Assembly (NCBI GenBank): GCA_965243285.1
Contig: OZ251537.1
Span: 248,001 to 312,000 of the forward strand
Length of the DNA: 64,000 nt
Direction: 5' to 3'
Source: JAHRAW01 sp965243285
Lineage (GTDB): Bacteria > Pseudomonadota > Gammaproteobacteria > Arenicellales > Poriferihabitantaceae
The notes under the pieces were generated by a model, which worked only from the letters and a program-made list of their open reading frames with translations, was not told the origin of the DNA and did not search any database. The position numbers and the translations under genes are program-made. This document shows, piece by piece, positions 41,474 through 52,349 of this stretch. Position 1 is the first letter of the stretch. Each line of letters opens with the position of its first letter.

Positions 41474-44400
41474 TTATTTGATTTTACCGTTGCCTATGCC
41501 GCCGGAGAGTTTGAACATGCCGGTTCGCAAGATAGCGGGGGTATTGGAGAATTCGGCTTTGGGGTTGGCGGGTTCGATGTTGTTGGCGCGCCAGTCGCCG
41601 TCCTGGATGGAGAGCCATTGCCATTGTCCGTGTTTTTCGGCCGGTTTGGGCATGAGAACCGCGGTTTGGCCTGGCTCGGCCTCTGGAGTCAATGCTGCAA
41701 CGCTTTTGCTGGCGGAAAGCAGAGGCCCAGCGTGGAAAAAAACGGCCATGGATTGCAGGGCGCTCTCGATGAATTTCGGCGGTAGTTCGAGCGTGGAGAT
41801 GGGCAGGATGTCGGTGGTGGCGTGCACCGGCGCTCGGGGGTCTATGAGCATGGTGATGTAGGTTTGGTCGCCGCCTTGGAAGGTGAGGTTGATGAAGTTG
41901 CCGGTTTGGACCGGTTGTAGGTAGGGGGAATCGGTGTTGCCGATGGGGCCGGCGTTATTGAAGCGGGAGTAGTCATCGCCTTGGAAGTAGCCGATGAGGC
42001 CGTCGTTGCGCAGTATGGGTTGCCCGAGTTTGATGGGGAAGCGGTATTGGGTAAATTGCGGCGCGGCCGGCTTGAACAGGTATTGCCATGAGGGGTCGGC
42101 GAGGGGCGGGCCGTCGAGTTGATATTGCAGGCTGGCGCGGGTCAGGGCGAGCGGTCGCCCGATGAGCGTGGAGAGGTTTTGGTCGTCGCGGTTGCCGAGG
42201 GGGTCCACCGTCCACAGGGTTTCGTCGATGGCGCGCAAGAAGTCGGCGAAGGCATCGGCGCCTTGTTCGATGAGCGCGGTGAGCATGCCCCCGAGGCAGG
42301 GGAACGGGGCGTTGAGTTGTTGTACGGTGAGGTAGTCGGCATCGGGCGCCGGGCTCCAGTGGGCGTACTTTTCGCCTTGGGGGTTTATGCGCGCGGCCAG
42401 GGCGCCGAGGGCGGCGCCGTCGGGGTCATAGCAGGCGAGGCTTTTATCGATATGATTCGGCAGTAGCCAGGCGGCGATGGGGGTGACGGAGTTGTGCAGG
42501 TGGATGGGTTTTTCGTCATCGAGGGCGGAGACGAATTCGAAGTTCAGTCGCGCCGGCTGCAGCAATCTGGGCGGCAGTTGTATGAAGCGGTAGGGTTCTT
42601 GGGCGAGTACGGTTTTGTCAGGTTGGGGGGTGAGGTTGGGGCTGATGGCGGGATTGATTTTCAGGTAATTATGGGAGTTTATGATGTCGATGGCTTGCCC
42701 GAAGCAGTCGACGATCATCAATTTTTCGAAGCAGAATTGCCCGGCGCGATAGGATTGGAAGCGTGACTTCGGCCATCCTTTGAAACGTACTGGCAGTCCG
42801 CCGAGGTCTGGGGGGGAGGCGTTTTGGTCGCCTACGAGGGTGGCGATGTCGGTGTGGTCGGCCGGGATGATGTGGCTGCCGGGTTCGGCCGCGGCCATTT
42901 GCGCGGAGAAACCTTCTAGGGTTTGCGACAGAAAATCCCAGTGGTCGGTGTCGGCGATGAATTTTTCCAGGGTATCTAATTCGGCGGCGTTGAGGTCGGG
43001 GTGTTGTCGGCGAAATTCGTCGAGTCGTTTCTTGAAGTTGAAACTGCTTTTGGGGGTAAGCAGGGCGATGCCGCTGAACACATCATCGACCGGTTGGTCG
43101 AGGGGGGTTTTGCCGGTGAGGTTGTAGCGTTGTCCGTCGAAGGTCCAGTTGTCGGCGCCGTTTGGGTTGTGGTGTTCGATGGGGTAATGGAAGGCGGTCC
43201 ACATGAGGAACAGCGGCGACCATGGTTGGCGCCAGGTCATGGGCGGCAGATCCGGAGGGTTGCCGTGCATATTTTTTTGCTCGGCGATTTGTTTTTTGAG
43301 CGCCGCGATGGCGGCTGGCGAGCGCTCGCGGAGGCCGGCGGCGATGAGAATTTCGGCCGCGTTGTCTGGATCCAGCAAAAAACTATCGACCAGGATTTGG
43401 GTGATGGGCGGCGGCGCGTGGTCGAGGTTGGGCAGCAGTTTTTGTATTGTCGAGGCGTTGAGGTTCACGCCTTGCCAGGACATGCTGGTGATCAGTTGGG
43501 AGGCGAAGCGGCAGGTCAGCGGCTGGTCGTCGACCAGGATGTCGGCCGCTTTGGCGCCGGCTATCAAGGCGACCGGGTCGCTGGCTTTGAAGAACGGGTT
43601 TTTGGCGATGCGCTTGAGTTGGCGGTTGGCGGGCAGGTCGCGCTGGGCGGCGAAGATGTCGATATTGCGCAGCAGTTCATCGGCGGTTTCGCCGCCGGGG
43701 AGGTTGTTTTGGGCGGCGGCCGCTTGGGCCGTCATGTTCTGGATTTGCGCGGCCAGGGATTGGGTGGTTTTCGGGTCGAGTTGCTCGTCGAACAGGGCAT
43801 CCGAGTATTCTCCTCTGGGCAGGAGTTGGCGTTGCGCCGAGCTTAGGTTGTCGTATCGTCCTTTGGCCCACCACATGCGGTACAGCCGCGACTGCAGGGC
43901 GCGCAGTTCCCGGAGGTGTCCGTCATAGGCGTGTTGTTGTTGATTGAGTTCGGCCAGCCAGTCCGGTTCTAGGCTGGGGTCATTCCAGGTGATGGGTTTG
44001 GCGGGTTTGGGGGCTTGGCTCGGGGCGCCGTCGGCGGCCTCGGGTTTATCGATGATGGTCCATTCATAGCCGCCTGGTCCGGCGCCGAACCAGGCTTTGT
44101 GGATGGCTTGATTGAGCAGGTCGGGGCCGTTCGGCATATCCAGCGTCGGCAGCAGGCTGTATTGGAAGGCTGCCAGCAGGTCGGCGCGGACCGATTGTCC
44201 GGCGGTTTCGGTTTGTTTTTTGATCAGGGCGGTCAGGCCATCGATGGCGTTGTCGGCGACCGCGACCGACACCGCGGTGGCGGCGTCGGCCGGCCGGTCG
44301 GAGGTCGGCGCCGGGCCGGTTTGGTGCCATTGGACGGCGTGGGTGGCGCCGTGATAGACGGATTGCTGGCATGGCGCGGCGCGCGGCGCGTCGGCAACGC

Positions 44401-45094
44401 GCCATTTCAAGTCGGCGAGTTTGGCGGCGAAGGTGGCGGCGTCGGCGGCGGCGGCGAGGATATCGGCGGTGGGGTCGGCGTACCAGCCGGCGACCATGTA
44501 ACTTATGGAATCTTCGGCGGCGACATCGGTCAGCGGGTCGTGCGCGGAGAAGACATTCTCCATGTTGGGCTGAAAGACCGAGAAGGTGAGGTCGCCGGCG
44601 CCGACCGCGGTTAGGTGAGGCGCGGCCTCGGCGCTCTCGCGCCATTCGGCGAGGTCGATTTTGCGTCCGATCAGGGTCGGTTGCAGGCGTTTTTTGGAGG
44701 TCGGGGCGATATAGGGGGAGGTGCCTTCGTTGGGGTCGATGAAGTCGCTTTCGATGACCCAAGCGGCGTTGTCGCGGCGTTCCTGGGGGCCGCTGCGGCG
44801 CACCACGAGCCATCGGTTGGGCGCGTACGGGTAGTCGACGGCGCCGGTTTGTCGGTCGTGGGCGCCGCTGCGCAGGGCGTGCGGGAGAATCCACCGCAGG
44901 TAGACGCCGTTGGCGGACGGCGTGTTGTTCCAGTTGGCGGCGGAGTTGTCGCTGAATGCGGCCGGCGAGGCGCTGGCGTAATATTCCAGGTTGGCGTAGT
45001 TCATGCGCCAGCGTTGGAAGTTTTGGCGTTTTCTGGCTTCGTCATTCACCACCAAGGCTTTGATGTCCACCGGCACGAACAGGGTGTAGGTCAT
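41474..45094 (-). CDS. Giant unknown protein of the island (1,206 residues)
   Basis: Not assigned to a named family. The N-terminus (MTYTLFVPVDIKALVVNDE), ANGVYLRWILPHALRSG and APNRWLVVRRSG resemble large uncharacterised proteins that I recall beside DUF6603 genes in other phyla; that recollection needs a database check. Long Ala-rich helical parts alternate with beta-rich parts. There is no signal peptide or membrane helix. It overlaps the 785-residue gene upstream by ATGA, so the two are translationally coupled. Its size and context suggest a structural or scaffold protein. Confidence 0.75.
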   Translation of the reverse strand: MTYTLFVPVDIKALVVNDEARKRQNFQRWRMNYANLEYYASASPAAFSDNSAANWNNTPSANGVYLRWILPHALRSGAHDRQTGAVDYPYAPNRWLVVRRSGPQERRDNAAWVIESDFIDPNEGTSPYIAPTSKKRLQPTLIGRKIDLAEWRESAEAAPHLTAVGAGDLTFSVFQPNMENVFSAHDPLTDVAAEDSISYMVAGWYADPTADILAAAADAATFAAKLADLKWRVADAPRAAPCQQSVYHGATHAVQWHQTGPAPTSDRPADAATAVSVAVADNAIDGLTALIKKQTETAGQSVRADLLAAFQYSLLPTLDMPNGPDLLNQAIHKAWFGAGPGGYEWTIIDKPEAADGAPSQAPKPAKPITWNDPSLEPDWLAELNQQQHAYDGHLRELRALQSRLYRMWWAKGRYDNLSSAQRQLLPRGEYSDALFDEQLDPKTTQSLAAQIQNMTAQAAAAQNNLPGGETADELLRNIDIFAAQRDLPANRQLKRIAKNPFFKASDPVALIAGAKAADILVDDQPLTCRFASQLITSMSWQGVNLNASTIQKLLPNLDHAPPPITQILVDSFLLDPDNAAEILIAAGLRERSPAAIAALKKQIAEQKNMHGNPPDLPPMTWRQPWSPLFLMWTAFHYPIEHHNPNGADNWTFDGQRYNLTGKTPLDQPVDDVFSGIALLTPKSSFNFKKRLDEFRRQHPDLNAAELDTLEKFIADTDHWDFLSQTLEGFSAQMAAAEPGSHIIPADHTDIATLVGDQNASPPDLGGLPVRFKGWPKSRFQSYRAGQFCFEKLMIVDCFGQAIDIINSHNYLKINPAISPNLTPQPDKTVLAQEPYRFIQLPPRLLQPARLNFEFVSALDDEKPIHLHNSVTPIAAWLLPNHIDKSLACYDPDGAALGALAARINPQGEKYAHWSPAPDADYLTVQQLNAPFPCLGGMLTALIEQGADAFADFLRAIDETLWTVDPLGNRDDQNLSTLIGRPLALTRASLQYQLDGPPLADPSWQYLFKPAAPQFTQYRFPIKLGQPILRNDGLIGYFQGDDYSRFNNAGPIGNTDSPYLQPVQTGNFINLTFQGGDQTYITMLIDPRAPVHATTDILPISTLELPPKFIESALQSMAVFFHAGPLLSASKSVAALTPEAEPGQTAVLMPKPAEKHGQWQWLSIQDGDWRANNIEPANPKAEFSNTPAILRTGMFKLSGGIGNGKIK

Positions 45095-47448
45095 GGTTGC
45101 GGCGCCCTTTTGCGGGGTTGATGGCGGCGGCGCGGCGGCTCGGCGGCATGCGGTTGGAAGAAGATTTCTTCGGCTGCCTTGACCATTTGGATGGCGAATT
45201 CGGCCGGGCTGATGTTTTTGCCGAGGTATTGCGGTTGGGCCAGGGTTTGGATGATGCTGTTTTTGCCGTCGTTGATGTTCAAGACGCCGCCGCCGGGCGC
45301 GTCGTCAGGTTGGCGGAAAAAATCTTCGAACGAGCCGGCGGCGGGAAATTCTTGTCCGGCGGGTCGTCCCACGGGCGCCGTCAATTGCCGCAGCTGGATG
45401 ATGTCGCCGTCTTCGACACCGAAGCACAGCCCTTGTTTCGGTTCGGCGAACACGATGGCATCGGGAATGTCGAGGAAGATGCACAGCAACACATTGGCCG
45501 ACAGGCGTTCCAGGCGCAGGGTTTTCAGCGGCGCGGAGTTTTTGAGGGCTTGGACGGTCAGACCGGGCCAGCCGGAGACGATGGCAGAGCGCATAAGGAT
45601 GCCGCACATGGTTTCGCGGCTGGAATCGGCTTCGCGGTCGCCGGCGGCGGTGCCGAGCAGGCGGGCGCGGAGGGCTTTGAGTTCAAGGGCGGCGGCATCA
45701 TCGATGACGCCGCGCATGGCGCGGGCGTGGAGGGTGTCTTTGGAGGATTGGACGCCGGCGCTTAGGGCGCCGTCGGCGAACGCGTCCAACCAATTTTGGT
45801 CGATGTGGAAAAAACGCAAGGATTCCACCGGCAACATGGCCGAATCCGGCACCAGATGATTGAAAGGCACGCCGTACAAGGCGCGGGCGCGCGCCAGCCA
45901 TTGCGCCACTGGGCGCAGTTCGTCATCGAGTTCATCTTTCAGCAGGGCTTGGACGGCCGGCGCCGACAGCAGGCGGCGCGCCGCTTCGGACGGCGGCGGT
46001 TGGTTCGCGGCGGCCGGTGCGGTATTGGCGGCGGCGGCTATTTGGGGATGGTTCGGGGCTTTAAGGGCGGCGCCGACGGCGGCGCCCATTTCACTAGTCA
46101 GCAGGGCTTTGAAGGAATCTCTGACGGCGCCGTTGCGCAACAACGCGGACAATTCGGCTTGGGTGGCGGCCTCGCTGGCGGCGGCGTCCATGAGTTTTCC
46201 GATCAATTGATAGCAGTGGCGTCTGAAACCGCGCAACGCTTGGGAGAAACTGCCGTCGGCGAGCGCCGTGGCGCGACCGAGCGACCAAGCGGCGGCATAA
46301 GTTTGGTCGAACAAGCCGCTGGACGCATCGAAAATCATGGCGGCGGCGGCCGAGCGGCGGCGTTCGCCATCGGCCGGCGGCGGCAGCGGTTGGGCGATGC
46401 GCGGCGTTAGCGGGCTGCGGTACCAGGCGAAGGTGTTTTCACCGGACGGGGCTTGGTAATTCAACGGCACATAGCCTTCCGCGAAGCGCGCCGCTGCCGC
46501 GTCCATGGCGGCGCCGGAGCCGGCTTCGACGGTGCGGCGCAGCAGCAGTTGGTCGGGGTCGGCAAGCGACGGCGCGGCGATGTTTTCCACCAGTTGGCGA
46601 AAATTGAGTTGTTCCGGCTGCGAGAGGAAGGTCCAGTTGTAAAGCGACGCCAAGGCGATGTCTTGGTACGCCGTGGGGTCGGATTTTTTGCGCCCCCAAG
46701 CCGACGCCGAGTCGCGCATGGCCGCGGCGTGCCCTTCCAGCGACACCAAGTGGACATAAAAGCGTTGTCCGGCGGCGCCAGAGGTTTTCAGCAGACGGTT
46801 GCCGCTTATGACGCTGAACCAGTCGCTTTCGTCGGCGTAGTCGATGGCTTGGTCAGCGGCGTTGACTTGCCGAACATGGGCTAAGTATTTGAGTTCGGCG
46901 GCTTTGGGAGCCACGGCACGGAAGACTTCCGCGCTGATGGTGATGAAGGAGCACGGCGCGCGCAGCGTCTGCGGCGTTACCGCATCTGTGGGGATGGCGG
47001 GTTTCAGCACATCGCCGTCGGCGGCCAGAAACTCCGCCGCCGATGCGCTTTGCACGGTGGAGTGGGTTTGCGGGTTGACGGTGATTTCTTGTTCTTTGAA
47101 CACCATCAGGCAGAGCCACGGGATGTCGCCGTCTTTTTTATCGAAGTAGCGCTCCCACGGCAGGGCGCGCTTGTTCAGCACGATGTTGGGCAGGTGCTGG
47201 TCGTAGATGGAGTTGCTGTTGTTGGGCGGATAGCAACTGTGCACTTCGGCCGGCGGCATGGAAAACTGCGGGCCGCTGACATAGAAATCTTGGCTGATCG
47301 GCGTATCGAAGTAGTCGCCGGCATCGAGGCCGTCGATGGCGGAGGTCACGCGAATGGTGTAGACGCCGTCTTCCAGCGACGGACGATAGTTGTCGAAAAA
47401 CTCGATTTCGTCTGCGGAAATAGGCGCTTGGTCGGCGAGGGCGGGCAT
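45091..47448 (-). CDS. Large unknown protein of the island (785 residues)
   Basis: Not assigned. The N-terminal half is mixed alpha/beta (EFFDNYRPSLEDGVYTIRV; PWERYFDKKDGDIPWLCLMV). The segment PVESLRFFHIDQNWLDAFAD around residue 555 looks strongly conserved in style, with aromatic and acidic residues. No signal peptide or membrane helix is seen; the C-terminus is basic (PPRRRHQPRKRAPQP). It lies 34 bp after the DUF6603 gene and overlaps the next gene by four bases. The name 'structural partner of the DUF6603 protein' would be inference. Confidence 0.75.
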   Translation of the reverse strand: MPALADQAPISADEIEFFDNYRPSLEDGVYTIRVTSAIDGLDAGDYFDTPISQDFYVSGPQFSMPPAEVHSCYPPNNSNSIYDQHLPNIVLNKRALPWERYFDKKDGDIPWLCLMVFKEQEITVNPQTHSTVQSASAAEFLAADGDVLKPAIPTDAVTPQTLRAPCSFITISAEVFRAVAPKAAELKYLAHVRQVNAADQAIDYADESDWFSVISGNRLLKTSGAAGQRFYVHLVSLEGHAAAMRDSASAWGRKKSDPTAYQDIALASLYNWTFLSQPEQLNFRQLVENIAAPSLADPDQLLLRRTVEAGSGAAMDAAAARFAEGYVPLNYQAPSGENTFAWYRSPLTPRIAQPLPPPADGERRRSAAAAMIFDASSGLFDQTYAAAWSLGRATALADGSFSQALRGFRRHCYQLIGKLMDAAASEAATQAELSALLRNGAVRDSFKALLTSEMGAAVGAALKAPNHPQIAAAANTAPAAANQPPPSEAARRLLSAPAVQALLKDELDDELRPVAQWLARARALYGVPFNHLVPDSAMLPVESLRFFHIDQNWLDAFADGALSAGVQSSKDTLHARAMRGVIDDAAALELKALRARLLGTAAGDREADSSRETMCGILMRSAIVSGWPGLTVQALKNSAPLKTLRLERLSANVLLCIFLDIPDAIVFAEPKQGLCFGVEDGDIIQLRQLTAPVGRPAGQEFPAAGSFEDFFRQPDDAPGGGVLNINDGKNSIIQTLAQPQYLGKNISPAEFAIQMVKAAEEIFFQPHAAEPPRRRHQPRKRAPQP

Positions 47449-47482
47449 GGGGTTTTTTAACGGGCGAGGGCAGGCGCAGGAT

Positions 47483-50400
47483 CTAAGCCGCCGTTAGCAG
47501 TGGCTGGTCGACGAACAAAAAGTCGGCGTCGGCTGCCATGGCGGTCAAGTCGCCGTTCGTCAATTCCGTCATGCCTAAGGCGGTTAGGATATCGAACAGG
47601 CCGTCGCGGCGCGCTTTTGTGGCTGGGCGCATGATTTGTTTGATCTCGGCGAGGCTCTCGGCGCTGCGTTGGGGAATCGGTCCGGTGGGCGGCGTACCCA
47701 GTTTCAGGGGGTTTACACCCGGCGGCAGCGGGTCGTAGGCGAGGTCTTGGCTGTTCATAACGCCGGCGCCCGGCCCGAGGGTTGGCGGCGGCGGCGCGAT
47801 GTCGAAGCCGCTGAGTTGGTCGGCGATGAGTCGGTCGTCGGACAATGCGGTATTGCTGCCGACGCCCCACAAGGCATCCGGCACATTGCGGGTGGTGAAA
47901 TCGATGCGCCAGTTATTGTCCAGCACATCGTCGCCAGTTTCGTGGTTTACGATGGAAATGGTTTGCCGGACGACCAATCCGGTGCGCGCCATGGGTTTGA
48001 TGTTGACGGCGTCGCCGGTTTTGAGCGGCGTTTTAGAATCACCCAGATAAAGTTGGGTGATGGGAATGGCGGATTCGGTGGTGAAGCGGAAGGCTGCGCT
48101 CCTGACCGTCCACGGCGGCGGCGCGGCGGTTTGGTCGGCGGCGGCTTCGCTGGCGGCGGTTTGGTCGGCGGCGGTGGCTTGGCCCGGCGGCGGCGCCAAT
48201 CCGGTGAGCGGTTGGAGTTTGACCAGGTTGCCCGGCGCCGGCAGCACTTTGGAGAATTGCGTCCAATCCTGCACGCTGGGGATGGATGAACGCGAGGCGC
48301 CGAAATCCACGGTGAAGGAGATCACAAACCAATGCACGGTCGCCGTGCCACCGGTGCTGGGACCCCACAAGGTCAGGTTGGCGCCGAGTTCGACGGTCAC
48401 CGTGGTGGAGACGAAAAGTATTTTCAGTTTGTAGGAGGCGCCGACGTCGATGCCGATGTCGGCGATGAAATGGAACGGGTCGTACCAGATGATGATGTCG
48501 GCGTGGGCGTTGAACCATGCTTTTAGGGCGCCGTCTTGGTAGCGGGCGTCCAGGGAGCCGCCGGCCATCACCGCAGTCGGCGTCAGCGCGAAATAGACGC
48601 CGCCGGAGATGCTGATGGTGGAATCCAGCGCCCAGTTGAAGCCGACGCGGGCCTCTTGGGGGTAATGCGCCGGCGCTTTGAAGTACGGGCTGTATCCGCC
48701 CAGGGTCAGCACGAAGTCGCCGGCGTGGGGATTGGAGCCGAACCAAAACACCATGGCGAAGCCGCCGGTGAGGTGGCAGTTCGGATCCAGCAGAAAGGAA
48801 TTCGGCGACAACGATGCGGTGAATGAAATCAGCCCTCGGTCCGGCGCGAACAGCGCTTCGATTTGCAATTCGACATAAGCGTACACTTGGCTGCCGACCA
48901 TGGGGAAGCGGGCGCTGGAGACGCCGATGAGCGCCAGCACGAATTCGTGGCCGAATTCGGCGGTGATGAGGGCGGTTGAATTGACGACTTCATAGGTGGT
49001 GAATTGGATGCCGGCGGTTACCCAGATGTCTCCCGCCGACGGCGCAATCCACGGCTTGTCGCCGCCCATGATGCTTTCGAGAACATCCGTGGGGGTCGGG
49101 TTTTCGCCGAAGGCGTTGGAGTTTAGGGTGGCTTTGACGAACGGGAATTTGAATACTTCGTCTTGCTCGGGGATGCGCAGTTTGCTGTTGTAACCGAAGC
49201 CGCCGCAAAAGCCGGTGACGAAAAAGCAGCCCGGACCGCCGAATTCGCCTTTGACGGCGGCGAACACGAACATGGAGGTTTTGCCATCGAATTGGGCGTA
49301 CGAGCCGATGGCCGAGGCGCCGAAGACTTTCAACTGCAGGGTGGCCGAGCCGGCGAATTCCAGGGTGACCGGGGGTTTGACGGGCATTTTCTCGAAGCCG
49401 CCTTGGATGGTGATCACCGCATTCTTGAAATCCAGCCCCAGCCCCTCGATATTGAAGCGCGGGCTGAAATCCGACACCGGCGTGCCGACCGACAGCCCGG
49501 CCACTGAAATATCCAGCCCGGCGGCGCCTAAGGAGGCATCGAGCAGCACCCACAGCACGCCGTCTTTGTATTTGACGCCGACTTTTTGGAAATTCACCGG
49601 CCCGAAACTTTTTTGCACATCGAACCAAGTGGCGCCGTCCGCGGCCCGCGCCGGCGATGGCACCGCTTTGCCTTTTGCCCCCGAGGACTTGCCCACCGCG
49701 GCTTTTGGCGGCGCCGGCAATTGTTTACCGCTTGGCGGCAGCAGTTGTTTGTCGCCGCCAGGCGTCGCCGGCTGCTTATCCGTGCCGGCCGGCGTCGCGC
49801 CGCCGCCGATGCTCAGCGGAATCACATAGCCGCCGAAATCGAACTCCGCCGACAACGCGAACATGCTCGGCATGCCTTGCGCCGGCACTTGCGGGTAGTT
49901 CGCATCAATCAGTTTGTTGAGGCGGTCGATTTCATCGCGTCCGGGCGCTTGGCTGGCGTCCAGCGCCGATGACGCCGCCAGCACTTTCAACTTCTTCACC
50001 GACAGCGTCTCGTCGGCCGGCAACACTTGGTCGAGCAACGGTAGATTGGACAGATTCAACTCGCGGTCCACCGCCAACCCGAAGAAAAACTTCCATTTTT
50101 TGGCGACCGGATCTTTGTTAGCGACGAACACGGCGCGCCCAAAATTCACCGAATCGGCTTCCAACAACAAGCTCGGGCCGGTGGCGTTGTATTTAAAGGT
50201 CGCGGCGCGCAAGCTCGGGTCTAACTGCGGCGGAATATCCGGCGCCGGCAAACCGAATTCGGCGATCAGGTCTTCTAATTTCAAATAGGAATCGCCCTCC
50301 GCTTTCCAAGACGCCGCCAGCCGCTTCCCATCGGCATCGACGTCCAACAACAATTTAAAAACCTGCCCGCCTAAAGTCAAGGAGCCGCTGAATTCCTTTG

Positions 50401-52234
50401 CCGCGCCCTCATCCTGGCCGCCGATATCGACTATTAACTCCAACTCCGCTGGTTTGTCGTTTATCGGAAACTCCATATCACAAGCGGCTTTGAATGCTTT
50501 GCTGCCGGTGTTGAAGGAAACTTCCAGGCTTTTGATGACGAGGTCGGCGAGGGCTTGGGGGAAATCCGCTGTCACGCCGAATTTGCCTGCCAAGTCGCTC
50601 AATAGGTGGCCGATGGGGATTCCGTCTGCTGACCGGACGCTGCCGGAAAACGCCAGGCTGCGTTTGCTCACATCGACCATGGCAAGCAAGTCGATTTCCG
50701 TGCTCGCGATATCGATGGTGGCGGCCAGTTGGGCATCGGACACCGACCCGGCGCGCACATCGACCATAAAACCCACGCTGCGCAAGGTGACGCCGTCCGA
50801 TACTTTCCAGTTGCTCAATATTCCATAGAGAGAATAGATGCCCTTGCTCGGCCAGCTGGCCAGCCCGACCCCGCCGAGGGGAAGCGTGCTGGGGACGGAC
50901 GGGCCTAATCCTTTGGGGAATATATTGCTGGGAATCGAATCCAGCCCACTGCCGGCTTCAATTTCAAGATCCAGCCCGATGAACAGGCCTTCTGATTCTT
51001 GGATGGTGAAGTCGAATTTCCAATTATTGAGGTGTCCTTGTCCGGAAATAAAATAATCGATATCGCGCTCTTTGGGCGAAAACGGCGAGCCGACCACCCA
51101 GCGTACTTCGAACTCTTCCAGTACGAATGAAATGCCGGGAATCAGGTCTTCGAATAAGGAAACCGGTTTGGACAGGGCGATTGAAAAATAAATCTCTAAT
51201 ATGCGTTTGCTAAAAGACGGCGCGTTTGGGGAGGAATCCAAATCGAGCGTGAATCCGAAGGCGTTGCAACCGATGTTGTTAGTCAGCGTTTCGGTGATTT
51301 TATCGGGCAGAAAAGCCAGCAGGGAGTCTTGGACTTTGATGCCGCTGTTGCCGTTGATATTGAACAGGTCGTCCAATGCGGCGATGGTCAAGGGTTGTTC
51401 GAAGGCGCCGTCCACCGATATTTGGTTGTTTTCGGTGGGCAGGGTGAGTGACAAGCCCATTTGTATGCTGCTCGACAACTGAAAATCGCCGTGCAGGGCG
51501 ATGTTCGATGTCACCAGCGCGTGGGATGGTTGGCGGGGCGCGTCGGGTTTGGCGGTTTTGGGCTTGTTGCTTTGCGGCTTGGCTGGAGGAGTTTCGTCGT
51601 CCGATGGCAAGGGTTCGGTGCGAATGGCGAATTGGTTTCCTGTGCAGCTGATTTTATCGAAATTGAAGTCTGGAAACTGGGCTGACGCGTCTATGACAAA
51701 CGGTTCGATGCTGGCGATGGGGCCTTGAAAGAGCAAATTGTCGTCGGCGAAGCCCAACTCGGCGGCTAGGGAGAAATAGCCCAATCCTTGGGTGCGCCCG
51801 TTAAAATGAAAGCCGGGCGCGTCGAGCGCATCGGGCGCGTCGGCATCAGTTGGCTTGTTATGGGAAACAAACAGGAGTTTGGCGTTTGCGAAGGGGACGG
51901 TTTGCAGTCGGTCGTCGCACACTCCTGGAAAACTGTCTTTGAATCTCCAGCCGGGGCTGAATTCGAAAGTCAGCGTTAAGTCGGTTTCGCTGTTCGCATC
52001 GCAATAGGCGACGCGGAAATGGAGGTCGGCGTCGAACAAGTGGACGCTTCCTGCCATGCCGCTTGCGCCGTCTGCGGACGCATTCGACACCACCGCTTTG
52101 CTCGGGTCGGGGGCGCCGGCGCTGTGCCACAAATCCCGCGCCGTGTCCGTTGCCAGAATATCGTTCAAGACAAGCCCCGAGCCGGTTTTTATGCGGCTCA
52201 GTAGTTTGGCTATCATGGTGGAATTAAGTGACAT
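47483..52234 (-). CDS. Giant DUF6603-type protein
   Basis: 1,583 residues from the ATG at 52234. The region of about residues 1065-1315 matches what I know of DUF6603: FVLTLGGYSPYFKAPAHYPQ, YFALTPTAVMAGGSLDARY, AWFNAHADIIIWYDPFHFIA, LTLWGPSTGGTATVHWFVIS. DUF6603 has no known function. The protein is beta-rich and repetitive in style, with earlier beta domains (residues 1-800) and a Pro/Lys/Gly linker at about 813-870. There is no signal peptide. It is likely an extended or barrel-like structural protein; the gene order with four other large genes suggests a shared assembly. Confidence 0.8.
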   Translation of the reverse strand: MSLNSTMIAKLLSRIKTGSGLVLNDILATDTARDLWHSAGAPDPSKAVVSNASADGASGMAGSVHLFDADLHFRVAYCDANSETDLTLTFEFSPGWRFKDSFPGVCDDRLQTVPFANAKLLFVSHNKPTDADAPDALDAPGFHFNGRTQGLGYFSLAAELGFADDNLLFQGPIASIEPFVIDASAQFPDFNFDKISCTGNQFAIRTEPLPSDDETPPAKPQSNKPKTAKPDAPRQPSHALVTSNIALHGDFQLSSSIQMGLSLTLPTENNQISVDGAFEQPLTIAALDDLFNINGNSGIKVQDSLLAFLPDKITETLTNNIGCNAFGFTLDLDSSPNAPSFSKRILEIYFSIALSKPVSLFEDLIPGISFVLEEFEVRWVVGSPFSPKERDIDYFISGQGHLNNWKFDFTIQESEGLFIGLDLEIEAGSGLDSIPSNIFPKGLGPSVPSTLPLGGVGLASWPSKGIYSLYGILSNWKVSDGVTLRSVGFMVDVRAGSVSDAQLAATIDIASTEIDLLAMVDVSKRSLAFSGSVRSADGIPIGHLLSDLAGKFGVTADFPQALADLVIKSLEVSFNTGSKAFKAACDMEFPINDKPAELELIVDIGGQDEGAAKEFSGSLTLGGQVFKLLLDVDADGKRLAASWKAEGDSYLKLEDLIAEFGLPAPDIPPQLDPSLRAATFKYNATGPSLLLEADSVNFGRAVFVANKDPVAKKWKFFFGLAVDRELNLSNLPLLDQVLPADETLSVKKLKVLAASSALDASQAPGRDEIDRLNKLIDANYPQVPAQGMPSMFALSAEFDFGGYVIPLSIGGGATPAGTDKQPATPGGDKQLLPPSGKQLPAPPKAAVGKSSGAKGKAVPSPARAADGATWFDVQKSFGPVNFQKVGVKYKDGVLWVLLDASLGAAGLDISVAGLSVGTPVSDFSPRFNIEGLGLDFKNAVITIQGGFEKMPVKPPVTLEFAGSATLQLKVFGASAIGSYAQFDGKTSMFVFAAVKGEFGGPGCFFVTGFCGGFGYNSKLRIPEQDEVFKFPFVKATLNSNAFGENPTPTDVLESIMGGDKPWIAPSAGDIWVTAGIQFTTYEVVNSTALITAEFGHEFVLALIGVSSARFPMVGSQVYAYVELQIEALFAPDRGLISFTASLSPNSFLLDPNCHLTGGFAMVFWFGSNPHAGDFVLTLGGYSPYFKAPAHYPQEARVGFNWALDSTISISGGVYFALTPTAVMAGGSLDARYQDGALKAWFNAHADIIIWYDPFHFIADIGIDVGASYKLKILFVSTTVTVELGANLTLWGPSTGGTATVHWFVISFTVDFGASRSSIPSVQDWTQFSKVLPAPGNLVKLQPLTGLAPPPGQATAADQTAASEAAADQTAAPPPWTVRSAAFRFTTESAIPITQLYLGDSKTPLKTGDAVNIKPMARTGLVVRQTISIVNHETGDDVLDNNWRIDFTTRNVPDALWGVGSNTALSDDRLIADQLSGFDIAPPPPTLGPGAGVMNSQDLAYDPLPPGVNPLKLGTPPTGPIPQRSAESLAEIKQIMRPATKARRDGLFDILTALGMTELTNGDLTAMAADADFLFVDQPLLTAA

Positions 52235-52349
52235 TGACACCCAGGTGACTTATTGTGGGTGACTTATTTTGGACGACGATTGTTTGCTGATGGCTGGGCT
52301 TGAACCAGCAAAACTTTGCGGCGGATTTTCCGCTTTCTGGTTGAGTTTA